This document shows positions 19,561 through 31,849 of a DNA stretch of 64,000 bases, in pieces. Both the position numbers and the translations under genes were made by a program. The notes beneath the pieces are model-generated. The model saw only the letters and a program-made list of their open reading frames with translations, made no database searches and was not told where the DNA came from. How positions within the stretch are numbered: position 1 is the first letter of the stretch; each line of letters starts with the position of its first letter. This stretch comes from Desulfosarcina cetonica JCM 12296 (GTDB lineage: Bacteria > Desulfobacterota > Desulfobacteria > Desulfobacterales > Desulfosarcinaceae): contig NZ_BBCC01000006.1 in NCBI RefSeq assembly GCF_001311845.1, positions 1-64,000 on the forward strand. The letters run 5' to 3'.

Positions 19561-21170
19561 ATGAGCCAGCCCTCCGTCCATTATGAAATGCTGACACCGG
19601 TCAATTTCATCCGGCGCAGCGTCGAGGTCTACCCGAACAAATTGGCCGTCGTGCACGGCGACCAGCGTTTCACCTATGGTCAGCTCTACACGCGCGTCAA
19701 CCGGCTGGCCAGTGCCCTGAAAGCCATCGGCGTCAAACGGGGCGACAAAGTGGCCTTCATCTCGCCCAACATCCCGCCCATGCTCGAGGCCCACTTTGCC
19801 GTTCCGCTGATCGGCGCGGCCCTGGTATCGGTGAACATCCGCCTTTCGGCGCCGGAGGTGGCCTATATCCTCAATCATTCCGACACCAGCGTCTGCTTCG
19901 TGGACAACGAATTCGCCGATCTGGTGAAACCGGTCCTAAGCGAGATCACCGGCGTCAAGACCTATGTCAACATCTGCGATGCCAGCGATGCCCGCCCGCT
20001 GGAAGGGATGGACTACGAAGCCTTTCTGGCCACCGGCAGCCCCGAGGCGGTACCCATGGACATCGCGGACGAGAACGCCGTGGCAACCATCAACTATACC
20101 AGCGGCACCACGGGCAAACCCAAGGGCGTGATGTACCACCACCGCGGCGCCTACCTCAACAGCTGGGCGACTGCATGGAAATGGGGCTGCGCAGCAACTC
20201 GGTATACCTGTGGACCTTGCCCATGTTCCACTGTAATGGCTGGTGTTTTCCCTGGGCGGTCACCGCCGCCGGCGCCACCCATGTCTGCCTGCGCAAGGTC
20301 GATCCCGGGGAGATCCTTGCCCTGCTCGCCAGCGAGAACGTCTCGCACATGTGCGCCGCGCCCATCGTGCTCATCGGCATCGCCAACCATCCGGATTTCA
20401 CGTCGGTCAAGTTGAAGCGGCCCCTGGAAATCGCCGTGGGCGGCGCGCCGCCTTCACCGACCATCATCAGCCAGATGGAGGAGATGGGCGCCCATATCAA
20501 CCATGTCTACGGACTCACCGAAGTCTACGGGCCATATACCATCTGCGCTTGGCAGGAACCCTGGGACGAATTGCCGGCCTCGGAGCGGGCGGCGATCCGT
20601 TCACGCCAGGGCGTGGCCTACACGGTCTGCCAGTTCCTGGATGTGGTGGACATCAGCACCGGTGAGCCGGTCCCGCGCGACGGCAAAACCATCGGCGAGG
20701 TGGTCATGCGCGGCAATGTGGTCATGCTGGGGTACTACAAGGATGAAGAAGCCACGGAAAAAGCCTTCCGGGGCGGCTGGTTTCACTCCGGCGACCTGGC
20801 GGTCATGCACCCGGACAACTATATCCAGATCATGGACCGCCAGAAGGACATCATCATCTCCGGCGGCGAGAACATCTCCACGGTGGAAGTCGAAAACGTC
20901 ATCTACCGCCATCCGGCGGTGATGGAGGTGGCCGTGGTGGCCATGCCGGACGAGAAGTGGGGCGAGTTGCCCAAGGCCTTCATTACACCCAAGCCTGGCT
21001 CGAATCCGACGGCCGAGGAGATCATCGCCTTCTGCAAGGAAAACCTGGCCCGCTTCAAGGCGCCCAAGGCGGTTGAATTCGCCTCGCTGCCCAAGACCTC
21101 CACCGGCAAGATCCAGAAGTTCGTGCTGCGTGAGAAGGAGTGGGGTCAGCGCAAGAAGCGCGTGAATTAG
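19561..21170 (+). CDS. AMP-forming acyl-CoA ligase (frameshifted near 20165)
   Basis: Activates a carboxylic acid to its CoA thioester through an acyl-adenylate. It has the P-loop YTSGTTGKPKGV, the adenylate-binding YGLTEVYGPY, the hinge region GWFHSGDLAVMHPDNYIQIMDR split over two motifs, GGENISTVEVE, and the catalytic Lys near the end in KTSTGKIQKF. A missing base near 20165 joins YLNS to LGDCMEMGL, giving about 536 residues. The closest type is the medium- or branched-chain FadD-like group; the exact acid cannot be read. An ATG at 19561 follows gaggaga. A strong terminator follows. The upstream palindrome and two-component system suggest inducible use of a substrate acid. Confidence 0.9.
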
Positions 21171-21199
21171 CCCCATCGTGCGATAGCGAATTATTTCAT

Positions 21200-21231
21200 G
21201 GCGCCCCGGGCAACAACCGGGGCGCCTTTTT
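21200..21231 (+). terminator. Rho-independent terminator of the acyl-CoA ligase gene
   Basis: ggcgccccgg (21200-21209) and ccggggcgcc (21217-21226) form a perfect 10-bp stem with a 7-base loop, followed by ttttt. It lies 30 bases after the ligase stop. Confidence 0.95.
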
Positions 21232-21585
21232 ATTTCCGCAGCCCATATGTTTGCCCGCTTGTCACCGCCAAGTCGCAAGGGGCGCGTACCCGGCCCAGCG
21301 ATAGCGAAGACGACGTCAGGCTGCCCCGTCAATTCATGCAGCCGTTGAACGCGATATCGTCTACGCGGGTATTTTTTTACTAATACAATTCTAATAAATG
21401 TGGACTATTGATACTAATCGTTTCACGTTTTCTCGGGTTACCGTTGCCCAAGCAGGAAAGCGATTCTTTTCACAGCAGTCCGCGGACCATAACGAAAGCG
21501 TGCCATACCGCCCAAGATTGTAACCAAGCGATTTGAAGAGGATCCGCCGCTCTTAGAACCGAAAGCAGGCTATTTTCAGATTGGA
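21232..21585. other. AT-rich intergenic region before the CsgD-like gene
   Basis: About 350 bases. An AT-rich part (21365-21425) looks like promoter DNA. No structured RNA or other gene is recognised. The frame of the next gene is open back to 21495 without ATG or GTG. Confidence 0.4.
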
Positions 21586-22212
21586 TTGGCGAGCCATAAC
21601 CTATTTCAGAACAAACTGCTTCAGGCCATGTTCGCGTCCGAACTGGGCGGCGCGCATCAGGTTGATATGGTTGCCATTCAGGATAGGGAGGATATCGTCG
21701 AGCGGCCCTCGTGGGACTTGGTTCTATGGGACGGGTATGGCCTGAACCTCGAAGAGATGAACGTCAAACTGCGCTTGGGCGATGCTCCCGATCCCATCGA
21801 GCAGGCCATGGCGCTGTTCAATGTTGATCCCGATGCCAGTGCCGCCTTCGAGCGACAGGTGATCGAGCGGTGCATTCGAGGCATTTTCTACCTCAACGAA
21901 CCGCTGGACCGATTTATAAAAGGGGTAAAGGCGATTTTGCAGGGCGAACTCTGGTTTTCCCGCAAAATAACCTCCAAAATTCTCGTGGACATCCATTATC
22001 GACGCTCCAGCGTTGCGGTGGCCGAAGCCATGCTCACCGCCCGCGAAAAGAAAATATTGATTGCCATCTCCTCCGGTGCCAGCAACAGCGACATCGCCGA
22101 AGAGTGCTTCATCAGCCCCAACACCGTTAAAACCCATCTATACAACATCTACAAGAAGATTGGAGTAAAGAACCGTATGGAAGCCGCCTTGTGGGTGGTC
22201 CGCTACCTGTAA
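21586..22212 (+). CDS. CsgD-like LuxR-family transcription regulator
   Basis: 208 residues from a TTG start. The N-terminal half resembles the atypical receiver of CsgD-type regulators (IGLASHNLFQNKLLQAM, no full Asp pocket). The C-terminal half is a LuxR HTH: LTAREKKILIAISSGASNSDIA then SPNTVKTHLYNIYKKIGVKNR. CsgD proteins control extracellular matrix genes. The start is doubtful: conserved-looking sequence continues in frame upstream (EPKAGYFQIGLAS) to a stop at about 21492, with no ATG or GTG. The real start may be a rare codon or lie beyond another sequence error. It borders the left repeat of the accessory island. Confidence 0.75.
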   Translation: MASHNLFQNKLLQAMFASELGGAHQVDMVAIQDREDIVERPSWDLVLWDGYGLNLEEMNVKLRLGDAPDPIEQAMALFNVDPDASAAFERQVIERCIRGIFYLNEPLDRFIKGVKAILQGELWFSRKITSKILVDIHYRRSSVAVAEAMLTAREKKILIAISSGASNSDIAEECFISPNTVKTHLYNIYKKIGVKNRMEAALWVVRYL

Positions 22213-22291
22213 TCGACAGCCGGTTTCGTTCCCACCAACGCGTCCACAAACATCTCATCCGTCGCACCCCTCATACCGATGCAACAACACT

Positions 22292-22463
22292 GATGAACTC
22301 GTAAAAAGTCGCATTTCCGACGGATTCGTAAAAAGCCCGAGATCAAGGCTTGCGAATCCTGAGAATACCGCTATCGCGGGTGCCGTAGGCAGCGTACTTA
22401 GCGTACTCCGCAGTGACGAAGGATGAAGCGTAACGCCGATATCGGGCTTTTTACGAATCCGTC
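22292..22463 (-). repeat. MITE-like repeat, left copy
   Basis: The core 22319-22463 (145 bases) begins with gacggattcgtaaaaagccc and ends with its exact reverse complement; the terminal repeats match over 22 bases. An extra arm gatgaactcgtaaaaagtcg.. (22292-22318) resembles the terminal repeat and is shared with the copy at 43194-43343, which lies in inverse orientation and lacks about 22 internal bases. It carries no coding frame. Such elements are mobilised by a transposase in trans or act as recombination sites. Confidence 0.88.
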
Positions 22464-23319
22464 AATCAATTGGATGGTAACAAAAAAAGAAAAAGGAGAA
22501 TGGTCAAGGCGGTTAACAATGGTTTTTTCGTTTATCATGCGTCAACGGCTTGGTTTAGCTTGAATTTGAATCGGTTTCCCAGCTATCAGAGCGCCAGTGT
22601 AACCATAACCACAAATGAAAAATCGTGATGGCCCCAATTACAGTCTCGCAAGCAGGACAGAACGTGCGCGAAGGCAGGGCCATGCAGGCTGTACATCCCG
22701 AGCGGGATGGGCAGGGGGCCTAACTGGGTTGGCACATTGTGATCGGATGGCAGATCGTAAACGTGGTGGGGTGGGTGGCTGCGGGACACACTTTCGGCGG
22801 GAATGTGCAAACGGGAAGGCCAGCAATAAATTTGACGGCTCTAAATGGTTTTTGATGGTTCAAATAAAGGTAAAATAAGCTTCGGATCGAACATTGATGT
22901 CCAAAAATCTGGTGGGAAAAGAGCCCCCTATCCACATATTTGGACAGCGCTATCCAGTTTGGCAATCTGGGAGGCGGAGACATAATATGGCGGGGTGGTG
23001 GATACCAGGATGACCACGATGAACCATGATTACCTGCGGGATTTCCTTTTGATTTTAGGCCTTAACATCCGATTCGACGGGAAAGAAGGATTGACACTTG
23101 GGGTTTCCCATAATAAATTTCGTTTTGCACATTCGTTCGTTTTTCCATGTATACAAGGTAATGCACGCAGCTGGTCGGGTGGAAACATTGCTTGGCCTGT
23201 CTGCTCATACCAAATTCGAAAAGCCCTCTTAATTGCAGATTCAAGAAAATCCATGAACGGTAAATATCCTTGTGATTCGCGACTGCTCCGATTTGTATTA
23301 ATCGGTTGAGCATACTACG
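22464..23319. other. Long intergenic stretch, no gene recognised
   Basis: About 850 bases of lower GC between the left repeat and the defence locus. Several short frames are open (for example plus 22995-23309) but none has a recognisable product or a good ribosome binding site. It probably holds the promoter of the defence operon and may contain remnants of older insertions. Confidence 0.4.
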
Positions 23320-26177
23320 GTGAGTAAAATGGCGGGACATCAAATGGCGGTAGCCCCTGGGGCGCGGATCGAGGTTCGTGATGCCGAATGGCTGGTCAAG
23401 CGGGTTGATCGCACATCAACCGGTGGGCAAGCGTTGAGTGTGATTGGCATTTCCGAGCTGGTTCGCGACAAAGATGCGATTTTTCTCACGGAGATTGAAA
23501 ACAAGATCGACATTCTCGATCCACGGGATACCAAGCTGGTCACCGATGATTCCAGTGCCTATCAGGCTTCCTTGCTCTACATGGAGAGCTTGCTTCGGCG
23601 TAAACCACCCACGGATCAAAATCTGTACATCGGGCACAAGGCGGCCATGGATCCAGTGCCGTATCAGCTTGATCCGGCTATTCAGGCGCTTCAGCAGCCC
23701 CGTCAGCGAATTCTGATTGCCGATGCGGTTGGCCTTGGGAAAACACTTGCCGCGGGGATCCTGTTGAGTGAATTGATCCGACGGGGAAAAGGCAAACGGA
23801 TCCTCGTTCTGGCTGTAAAAAGCATGTTGACCCAGTTCCAGAAAGAGATGTGGAGTCGTTTCACCATCCCCCTTGTTCGGCTGGATTCGGTAGGCATTCA
23901 GCGGATTCGTTCAAGGATTCCCACCAACCAGAATCCCTTTTTTTATTATGACCGCTCCATCATTTCCATCGATACGTTAAAGCAGGATACCGAGTACCGG
24001 ACCTATCTGGAGAATGCCTATTGGGACATCATCGTCATCGATGAAGCCCATAATGTGGCCGAACGAGGCAATGCATCGTCGCAGAGAGCCAAGCTTGCCA
24101 ACCTCCTATCGGAACGATCGGACACCCTGATCATGCTGTCGGCAACACCTCACGATGGCAAAGCCCGCAGTTTCGCCAGCCTCATGAACATGCTCGATCC
24201 CACGGCCATTGCCAATCCGGAAAAATATGGTCCAGAGGATATCAAGGGGCTTTATATCCGCCGGTTCAAGAAAGACATTCAACATCAGGTGGAAATGGCA
24301 TTCAAGGAGCGGGAGATCCGGGTGGCCCACTGTGATGCCAGTCCGTTGGAGGAATCCGCATTTGATGGTTTCATCAAAATACAATTTTCCGAGTTGGATC
24401 AAAAGCGTGGCCCTGGCCAGCTGTTCAAGATCACGCTGGAGAAGGCGCTTTTTTCAAGTCCCGCGGCCTGTCTGAAAACCATCGCCAATCGGATCAATCG
24501 TCTGGAGAAAGACGAAACATCACGATTTGCCAAAGACATCCAGACGCTGAGAACCTTCGCGGACGCGATCGCGGCGATCGATAGCGACGATTTTTCGAAA
24601 TACCAGAAGCTGCTGGATGTCATTACGGATCAAAAAAACGGATTTGGTTGGACCCCCAATGACAGTCATGACCGTATCGTCATTTTTACCGAGCGGATCG
24701 AAACGCTCAATTTCCTGAAAAAGAATTTGATCCGAGATCTGAACCTCAAGGAAAAGCAGGTCGCCATTCTCTATGGCGGAATGTCGGACATCGAACAGCA
24801 GCAGGTGGTCGAGGATTTCGGCAAGGATGAATCACCCATCCGTCTGATGGTGGCCTCGGATGTGGCCTCGGAAGGCATCAATCTGCATTACCTGTCCCAC
24901 CGCATGATCCATTTCGATATTCCCTGGTCGCTGATGGTATTTCAGCAGCGCAATGGCCGTATCGACCGATATGGCCAGACCGAAACGCCTCAGATCGTCT
25001 ATCTTGTGACACGCAGCGAGGTCGAACGCATCCGTGGGGATATGCGCATTCTCGAATTGCTGATCCAAAAAGACAACGAAACCGTCAAAAACATCGGCGA
25101 CCCGGCCGAGTTCATGGGCGTTTACGACATCGATGAAGAAGAGAAAAAGACGGCCGATGCCATTGAGCAAGGACTGACCCCTGAGGAATTCCAGGCGTTT
25201 GCCGCAAATCACGAGGAAAGTCCCGAATCGATTCTTTTTGGTGATGATGAACCGCCTACCGGACAAATGACCGAAATCGCCAAGCAAGACATGCCTTCGC
25301 TTTTCAAGGATGATTTTGATTATGTGGCATCTGCCATTGGCTATCTGCGCCATTTCGGCAGGGTCCAGGCCGATCTTTATCCGGATGAAAAACGGATTGA
25401 TATAGCTCCGAACGATGAACTGAAATCCCGATTCCGGTTTCATCCCCGTGAAATCTGGCCGGATGATGGATTCTTTGTTTTGTCCGCGGACAAGTCGACC
25501 ATTCAGGAGGAGATCAAGCGCAGCCGCAAGGATGAGAAAGCCTGGCCGCAAATCCATTATCTCTGGGAACTCAATCCGGTTGTCGACTGGATCAACGATA
25601 AACTGCAAGCGGCTTTCCGCCGTCACGAGGCTCCAGTGCTTGAGATGCCATCTGTATTACAGGATGGTGAAACCATTTTTCTCATGTCCGGTCTGATTCC
25701 CAACCGAAAAAGTCATCCGTTGGTTCACCGCTGGTTCGGCGTTTGTTTCCAGAATGGCCAACCCGCAATGGTAAAGCCCTTTGAGATGATCCTCGATAAA
25801 ACTGGCCTGGGAACGACATCCTTTCCCAATGAGAAACGCGTCATTGACGTTGATCGAATCAAGCCTTGATGCCCGAAGCCATCGACAAGGCCCGGGAATG
25901 GATGCAATTGCGGCGGTTGGAATTTGAAAGCGGTATCCGGGGAAAACTGGATGACCATATGAACGCCCTTGATCGGCTGCGAAAAAAGCAGCACCAGCAA
26001 CTGGAACTGCAATTTGAAGAGAGCCGACAGCATGAAAAGATTATCCTTTCCCAAAAGGCACAGAAAGGTCGCCGGATCGATGGGATCTTTAATGCCTACC
26101 GCCAATGGATCAAGGATACCATGAGCACGGAAGACAATCCGTATATTCAGGTTATTGCCGTTTTCAAGGGGAATTAA
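23320..26177 (+). CDS. SNF2/SF2 helicase, DrmD-like (split near 25866)
   Basis: DNA translocase resembling DrmD of class I DISARM. N-terminal part (PGARIEVRDAEWLVKRV) is followed by helicase motifs: Walker A DAVGLGKTLAAG (about residue 135), DEAH box VIDEAHNV (about 240), SATPHDG, and the C-terminal lobe VASDVASEGINLHYLSH with QQRNGRIDRYGQ. The frame stops at 25869, and a 102-residue helical frame starts at the overlapping TGATG. One missing base at AAGCCTTG would join RIK to ALMPEAIDKAREWM and give about 952 residues, a normal DrmD length; I prefer that. If real, the split is a coupled small gene. Start may be GTG 23320, ATG 23329 or ATG 23344. First gene of the defence operon. Confidence 0.85.
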
Positions 26178-26178
26178 C

Positions 26179-29100
26179 ATGGCCATCGACCTAACCGGCA
26201 TTATCAACGAAAACGAATTTTATACCCACCATTATCTCAGCGCCATCCTCGAAAACGACCTGAAGGAGGTGTTCAGCCAATGGGAAACCCTGAAAAAGGA
26301 TCAGGATATCCGACCGCCCTACGATCAACTCAAATCCCTGTCACGAGACTATTTCCGGCTGCGCGATCAACATGCCAAGACTCGCCAGGTTGAGGAAAAA
26401 CGGCAGGCTGAATTTGCCTTCCTGGGCCGTCTGATGGGCGCGCTGGGGTATCCGGTCAATTTTGATATCCGCCAATTGGAGGAAAACCGGTTGTTGCCCA
26501 TCGCCGGAGAGATAGCCAAAAAAAGCGGCGCCCCGGAGTGTTGGATCATGCATGGGTTCAATCCCAATGGGGATGAACTCGATCCGCTGGAGATCGTGAT
26601 TGCGGATTATCACTATGGGAAGCACGAATTGCCCGAATTTGATTCCGGCGGGAAGGTTCATCCCATCGAGGGTGAGACCTTCGAAGCGATCGTTTCCCGC
26701 CGGGTATTCGGCCTGCCGGAGCCACCGCGCTGGGTGCTGCTGGGCAACCTGGATCAGTTGATGCTTTTGGATCGCGGAAAATGGAACCAGAAACGCTTTT
26801 TGCGTTTTGATCTGAAGGAGATTTTCGGGCGCCGGGAACCATCCACGTTCAAGGCCATGGCGGCGCTCTTGCATCGGGACAATGTCTGCCCCGGAGACGG
26901 CCTGAGCCTTCTGGATAATCTCGATGAAAATTCCCACAAACATGCCTTTTCAGTCTCCGAGGATTTGAAATACGCCCTACGCCAGTCCATCGAACTGTTG
27001 GGCAACGAGGCGGTGGTATATCTCAAGGACGTGCTCAAGGAGAAGATCTACGAGCGTAAACTGGCCGAACAGCTGACCATCGAGTGTCTGCGCTATATGT
27101 ACCGGCTGTTGTTTCTGTTTTATATCGAGGCGCGGCCTGAACTCGGATATGCGCCCATGGACTCGGAGCAGTATCGCAAGGGTTACAGCCTGGAAAGTCT
27201 GCGTGAGCTCGAAATGGTGCCGATCACCACCGAGGAATCGCGCAATGGCACCTATATTCACGAATCAATTCAGTTACTATTTGAAATGATTTACCATGGC
27301 CACCCCCGGAAGCAGAAAGACACACAACTGAAAATAGACGGCAAAACCGATTTCCATATCTTTCGTATCACAGCGTTGAATTCACATTTATTCGATCCTG
27401 AACGCACCGCGCTATTGAATCGGGTCAAATTCCGCAACCATATCCTCCAAGAGGTGATTAGGCTCATGTCCCTGACCCGGCCCGGCGGCAGGCGGGCGCG
27501 GCGGGGGCGGATCTCCTATGCCCAACTGGGCATCAACCAGCTGGGGGCGGTATACGAAGCCCTGCTGTCCTACCGTGGTTTTTTCGCCGAGACCGATCTT
27601 TATGAGGTCAAGAAGGCCGGCGAGAAATTCGATGAGCTGAACATCGGTTATTTCGTCAAGGCCGAGGATCTTGAAAAATACACGGATGAGGAGAAGTTCG
27701 ATGAAACGGGCCATCTGGTGCTGCACCCCAAGGGCAAGTTCATCTATCGGCTGGCAGGCCGCGACCGGGAAAAGTCGGCCTCCTACTATACCCCGGAGGT
27801 GCTGACCCGTTGCCTGGTTAAATACGCCCTCAAGGAACTGCTCAAGGATAAAACCGCCGATGAGATCCTGCGGCTTACCGTTTGCGAGCCGGCCATGGGC
27901 AGTGCCGCCTTTTTGAACGAAGCCGTCAACCAGCTTGCCGAAGCGTATCTGCAGCACAAACAAAAAGAGCTGGATCAGGATATTCCCCATGACGAATACC
28001 TGCAGGAAAAGCAGAAGGTCAAAATGTACATCGCCGACAACAATGTTTTCGGCGTGGACCTGAACCCGGTGGCCGTGGAACTGGCCGAAGTATCCTTGTG
28101 GCTGAATACCATCTATAAAGGCGCTTATGTGCCCTGGTTTGGCCTGCAACTCACCTGTGGGAACTCGCTGATCGGTGCCCGGCGCCAGGTGTTCGACAGC
28201 CAGTTGCTTAAAAGAGAGAATCGCGGCGATCCGCTGTGGCTGGATGAGGTGCCCACACGCATCCCCTTGGGCGAAAAGCGGCCGGCCAAGAGCGTTTACC
28301 ATTTTCTGCTGCCGGACAAGGGCATGGCCAACTACACGGACAAGGTAATCAAATCCCTGGCCGGAGACGAAATCGAGACCATCAACGCCTGGCGCAAGGA
28401 ATTCACCAAATCCTATAAAAAAGCCGATATCGCCCAGCTTGAAAAGCTCTCCGCGGCGGTCGACCGGCTGTGGAACAGCCATGTGAAGGATCTCAGATCC
28501 ATCCGTCAGCGCACCAGCGACCCCTTGCAGGTGTTCGGACAGCCCGCTCCCCAACAAGGCGCAAGCCAGACCCTCACCCATTTCAAGGACCGGGTCTTTT
28601 CCCAGGAACTGCTCTCCCACAATATCCGCAGTTCCAGCGCCTATCGCCGACTTAAGATGGCTATGGATTACTGGTGTGCCCTGTGGTTCTGGCCCATTGA
28701 AAAGGCTGATTTATTACCCACCCGTGAGGAATTTCTGTTCGAGATATCCTTGTTATTGGAGGGCGATATCTATTCGTCGGAGCCGGGCGTGGGCGAACAA
28801 CTTTCCCTTTTTCCGGACACGCGACCCAAGCAGATGTCGCTGGATATGATTGAACGGTTGGGCGTGGTTTGCGTCGATGACCTGAAGGAGAAGTTTGCGC
28901 GATTGCGGGTTGTGGAAACGCTGTCCGAATGGTATCGCTTTCTGCATTGGGAATTGGAGTTTGCAGATTTGTTTGAGGATTTGGGTGGTTTGATTTGATT
29001 CTGGGGAACCCGCCGTGGCTCAAGGTGGAATGGAACGAAGGCGGCATTCTGGGTGACAAGGAGCCGCAGTTTGTATTGCGGAAAATTTCGGCCTCCAACC

Positions 29101-30977
29101 TGGCCAAGCTCCGGGACGAGGCCGTGGAGAAATACAACCTACTGTCGGACTATCTCACCGAGTACGAGGACGCGGACGCTACCCAGGGATTCCTCAACGC
29201 ACTTCAGAATTACCCCATGCTCAAGGGGATCCAGACCAATTTGTATAAATGTTTTCTACCCCAGGCTTGGATGTGGGGTACGGGTGTATCCGCATTTTTG
29301 CATCCCGAGGGGATCTATGACGATCCGAAAGGGGGTGGATTTCGCCAGGAGGCTTATTCAAGGTTAAAATATCATTTTCAAATACAAAACCAGTTGATTC
29401 TGTTTCCGATTGGCCATCGTGAAAGATTTAGCCTGAATATTTACGGAGAAAAAGGTGAACCTGCTTTTACAACCATAGCAAACATTATACACCCCAGAGT
29501 CATTGACGAATCAATGAATCACGATGGAGTAGGTTTAACTCCGGGAATTAAAACCGAAGATGGGAAGTGGAATTTTAAAGGGCATTCAAATCGCGCTATT
29601 AAAGTAACCCATAGAGAATTATCTTTATTTGTAGCACTATATGATCCACCTGATACTCCTGTTGATTCTGCCAGATTACCGTCTTTGCATGCCAGAGAAC
29701 TGATTGCTGTTCTGAGAAAATTTGCAAGTCAACCAAAACGGCTTGGAGATCTTGAAGAGGAATATTTGCCCCTTGAAATGTGGCATGAAACCAATGCGCA
29801 AAAAGACGGCACGATTCAGCGCAATACCCGCTTCCCAGGTAGCACCTCAAACTGGATTCTATCCGGCCCTCATTTTTATGTTGGTACGCCTTTTTACAAA
29901 ACTCCTCGCCAAGTATGCACTGAAAAGGGACATTACGATATACTTGACCTCACTAAACTGCCTGATGACTATCTTCCGCGAACCAACTACATACCAGCTT
30001 GCGAAGTCGAGGAATACTTGAGGCGGACGCCGAAGGTGCCTTGGGAGGATGGAAAAGCTGTTACTGACTCTTATAGATTGGTTTCTCGTTCAATGTTAAG
30101 CCAATCTGGGGAACGGACTTTGATTTCAAGTATTTTTCCTCCTGCAATAGGCCACATCGATCCATGCTTTTCACTAACCTTTGAAAAAGATAAGAACCTC
30201 GTTGCATCTGCATCAGCATTTATTTCATTACCATATGATTTTTATATAAAAACAACAGGAAACCCAAGGTTTAGAAATAATTTGGCCAAGTATCTGCCTC
30301 TTATCGAAGGGTTTTTTAACTCATTGATTTCAAATAGAATGATGATTCTTACTTGTCTTTCGATACATTACTCGGAGTTATGGGAAAAACATTGGAACCA
30401 AGAGTTCACATCCTTTTTTTGGTCCAAATCGGATACCCGTTTGCCGTCTAAATTCTTTTCCCATCTTACACCCCAATGGAACCGCAACTGCGCCCTGCGT
30501 ACCGATTACACCAGAAGGCAAGCCCTTGTGGAAATCGACGTCCTTGTGGCCATGACCTTAGGGCTCACCCTGAAAGAGCTAAAGACCATTTACCGGGTGC
30601 AATTCCCCGTGATGCGTCAATACGAGTCCGACACCTGGTACGACACCAATGGCCGTATTGTCTTCACCAACTCCAAGGGACTTGTCGGTGTGGGGCTACC
30701 CCGCAAGGCCAACCAGCGGGATGCTGCATACGGAATCAACACCCCTGGACGCAGCGAACGTGGAATTCCGCTGGGCTGGGAGGACATCAAGGACGTCTCC
30801 CAAGGCACCGTCACCAAGACCTTCATGGACGACACCCAGCCCGGTGGGCCAAAGGAGCGGACCGTGACTTATTTGGCGCCTTTTGACCGCTGCGACCGGG
30901 AAAAGGATTATGAAACGGCTTGGGCTTTCTTTGAAAAACGGTTTGGGAAGCACGAATCACACGAATTACACGAATAA
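26179..30977 (+). CDS. Eco57I-type N6-adenine DNA methylase, DrmMI-like (frameshifted near 28985)
   Basis: About 1599 residues when joined. The SAM-binding motif CEPAMGSAAFLNEAVNQLA (about residue 570), VFGVDLNPVAVELAEVSLW, and the catalytic NPPW (LILGNPPWLKVEW, about 943) define an adenine-N6 methylase of the Eco57I/PglX/DrmMI group. The last residues of the first frame and the first of the second meet at a missing G near 28985, just before NPPW. I see no clear nuclease motif in the roughly 550-residue N-terminus, which favours a modification subunit over a type IIL enzyme. ATG at 26179 directly follows the helicase stop. The C-terminal KHESHELHE is encoded by an ATTCGTG-type repeat. In DISARM the methylase marks self DNA. 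Confidence 0.87.
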
Positions 30978-31089
30978 TGGATGGGAAAAATTACAAAATA
31001 TTTGGTATATTATGCAGTTTCTAAAAAAGATTAACAATAACGAATAGTTAATTTAAGATGGCTATTCGTGTGATTCGTGTGATTCGTGG
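30951..31089. repeat. ATTCGTG-type repeats in inverse orientation
   Basis: cacgaatcacacgaattac... (30951-30975) and, inverted, attcgtgtgattcgtgtg.. (31064-31089) are built from a 9-base unit attcgtgtn. The first forms the last codons of the methylase gene; the second precedes hicA. A further copy lies at 32684-32709. Confidence 0.8.
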
Positions 31090-31160
31090 TTTTAATATAT
31101 TTTATCCTTGAAACGTGGTTCAAGCGATACTATATGTGATATCAAAATAGAGATAAAAAA

Positions 31161-31448
31161 ATGGGAAAAGCACAAAAGCTTTTTGAACTTTGGGCCGATA
31201 CCATTCCGAAAGAGGCCCGCATCCAGGATGTTAAAACCTTTTTAAACAACTATTTCCCGGATATGTGGGACCAAAAGGGCTCTTCGCATATGGTCGTAAG
31301 GTGTGAAGCCTTAAAAGAATTCCCGGATTATCAGCCATATGGCGAAATATCTGTTCCGGTTAAAGGCGGGCAGAAGGTAAAAGGGTTTTACATTAAGCAA
31401 TTGATAAAAGCTGTCCAATTGCTGCAAGAGTTGGGAGATCCATCATGA
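31161..31448 (+). CDS. HicA-like toxin
   Basis: 95 residues. The core KGSSHMVVRCEALKEFPDY and ISVPVKGGQKVKGFYIKQLIKAV matches the HicA double-stranded-RNA-binding-like fold, with the conserved His that is catalytic in HicA mRNA interferases (here in SSHMVV). The N-terminal 30 residues (KLFELWADTIPKEARIQDVKTFL) replace the usual short HicA start. It overlaps hicB by ATGA, the classic hicAB arrangement with toxin first. The pair sits inside the defence operon between the methylase and fusion helicase genes. Confidence 0.78.
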   Translation: MGKAQKLFELWADTIPKEARIQDVKTFLNNYFPDMWDQKGSSHMVVRCEALKEFPDYQPYGEISVPVKGGQKVKGFYIKQLIKAVQLLQELGDPS

Positions 31449-31849
31449 AAAAAAACCTGAACCATTATCTGGCATTGCCTTATCGGATTGAGATCGTTCA
31501 CATTCCGGAGGATGAAGGCGGTGGATACATGGCCAGGCTGCCGCAGTTCGGCGCCATGGGTATTGTGGGAGATGGCGATACCAAGGAAGAAGCCCTGGCC
31601 GATCTGGAAAACAGCCAACGTGAGCGTTTTCAGTACTATCTCGAAGAAGGGCTTGAAATACCGGAGCCCGAAATTGCGGATGATAATTTCAGTGGGCGTT
31701 TTCTGGTCCGTTTGCCAAAATTCCTGCATCGGGAGTTGGCGCAAGCCGCCCAGCAAAATGGCGTCAGTCTGAACCAATACGTTTGCACGTTATTGGCAAT
31801 GAATTTTCAAACAGACCGGTTGGCGGCAACTGACGGGGATGCAAGATGA
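31445..31849 (+). CDS. HicB-like antitoxin
   Basis: 134 residues. The N-terminal domain YRIEIVHIPEDEGGGYMARLPQFG is the partially degraded RNase H fold of HicB, and the C-terminal SGRFLVRLPKFLHRELAQAAQQNGVSLNQYV is a ribbon-helix-helix DNA-binding domain. It would neutralise HicA and repress the promoter. Start ATG overlaps the hicA stop. Its end overlaps a 42-residue frame that precedes a SecB-like gene. Confidence 0.85.
   Translation: MKKNLNHYLALPYRIEIVHIPEDEGGGYMARLPQFGAMGIVGDGDTKEEALADLENSQRERFQYYLEEGLEIPEPEIADDNFSGRFLVRLPKFLHRELAQAAQQNGVSLNQYVCTLLAMNFQTDRLAATDGDAR

Noticed and set aside
22995-23309. 104-residue plus-strand ORF before the defence locus
   Set aside because: No recognisable domain, no good ribosome binding site and odd composition; treated as noncoding.
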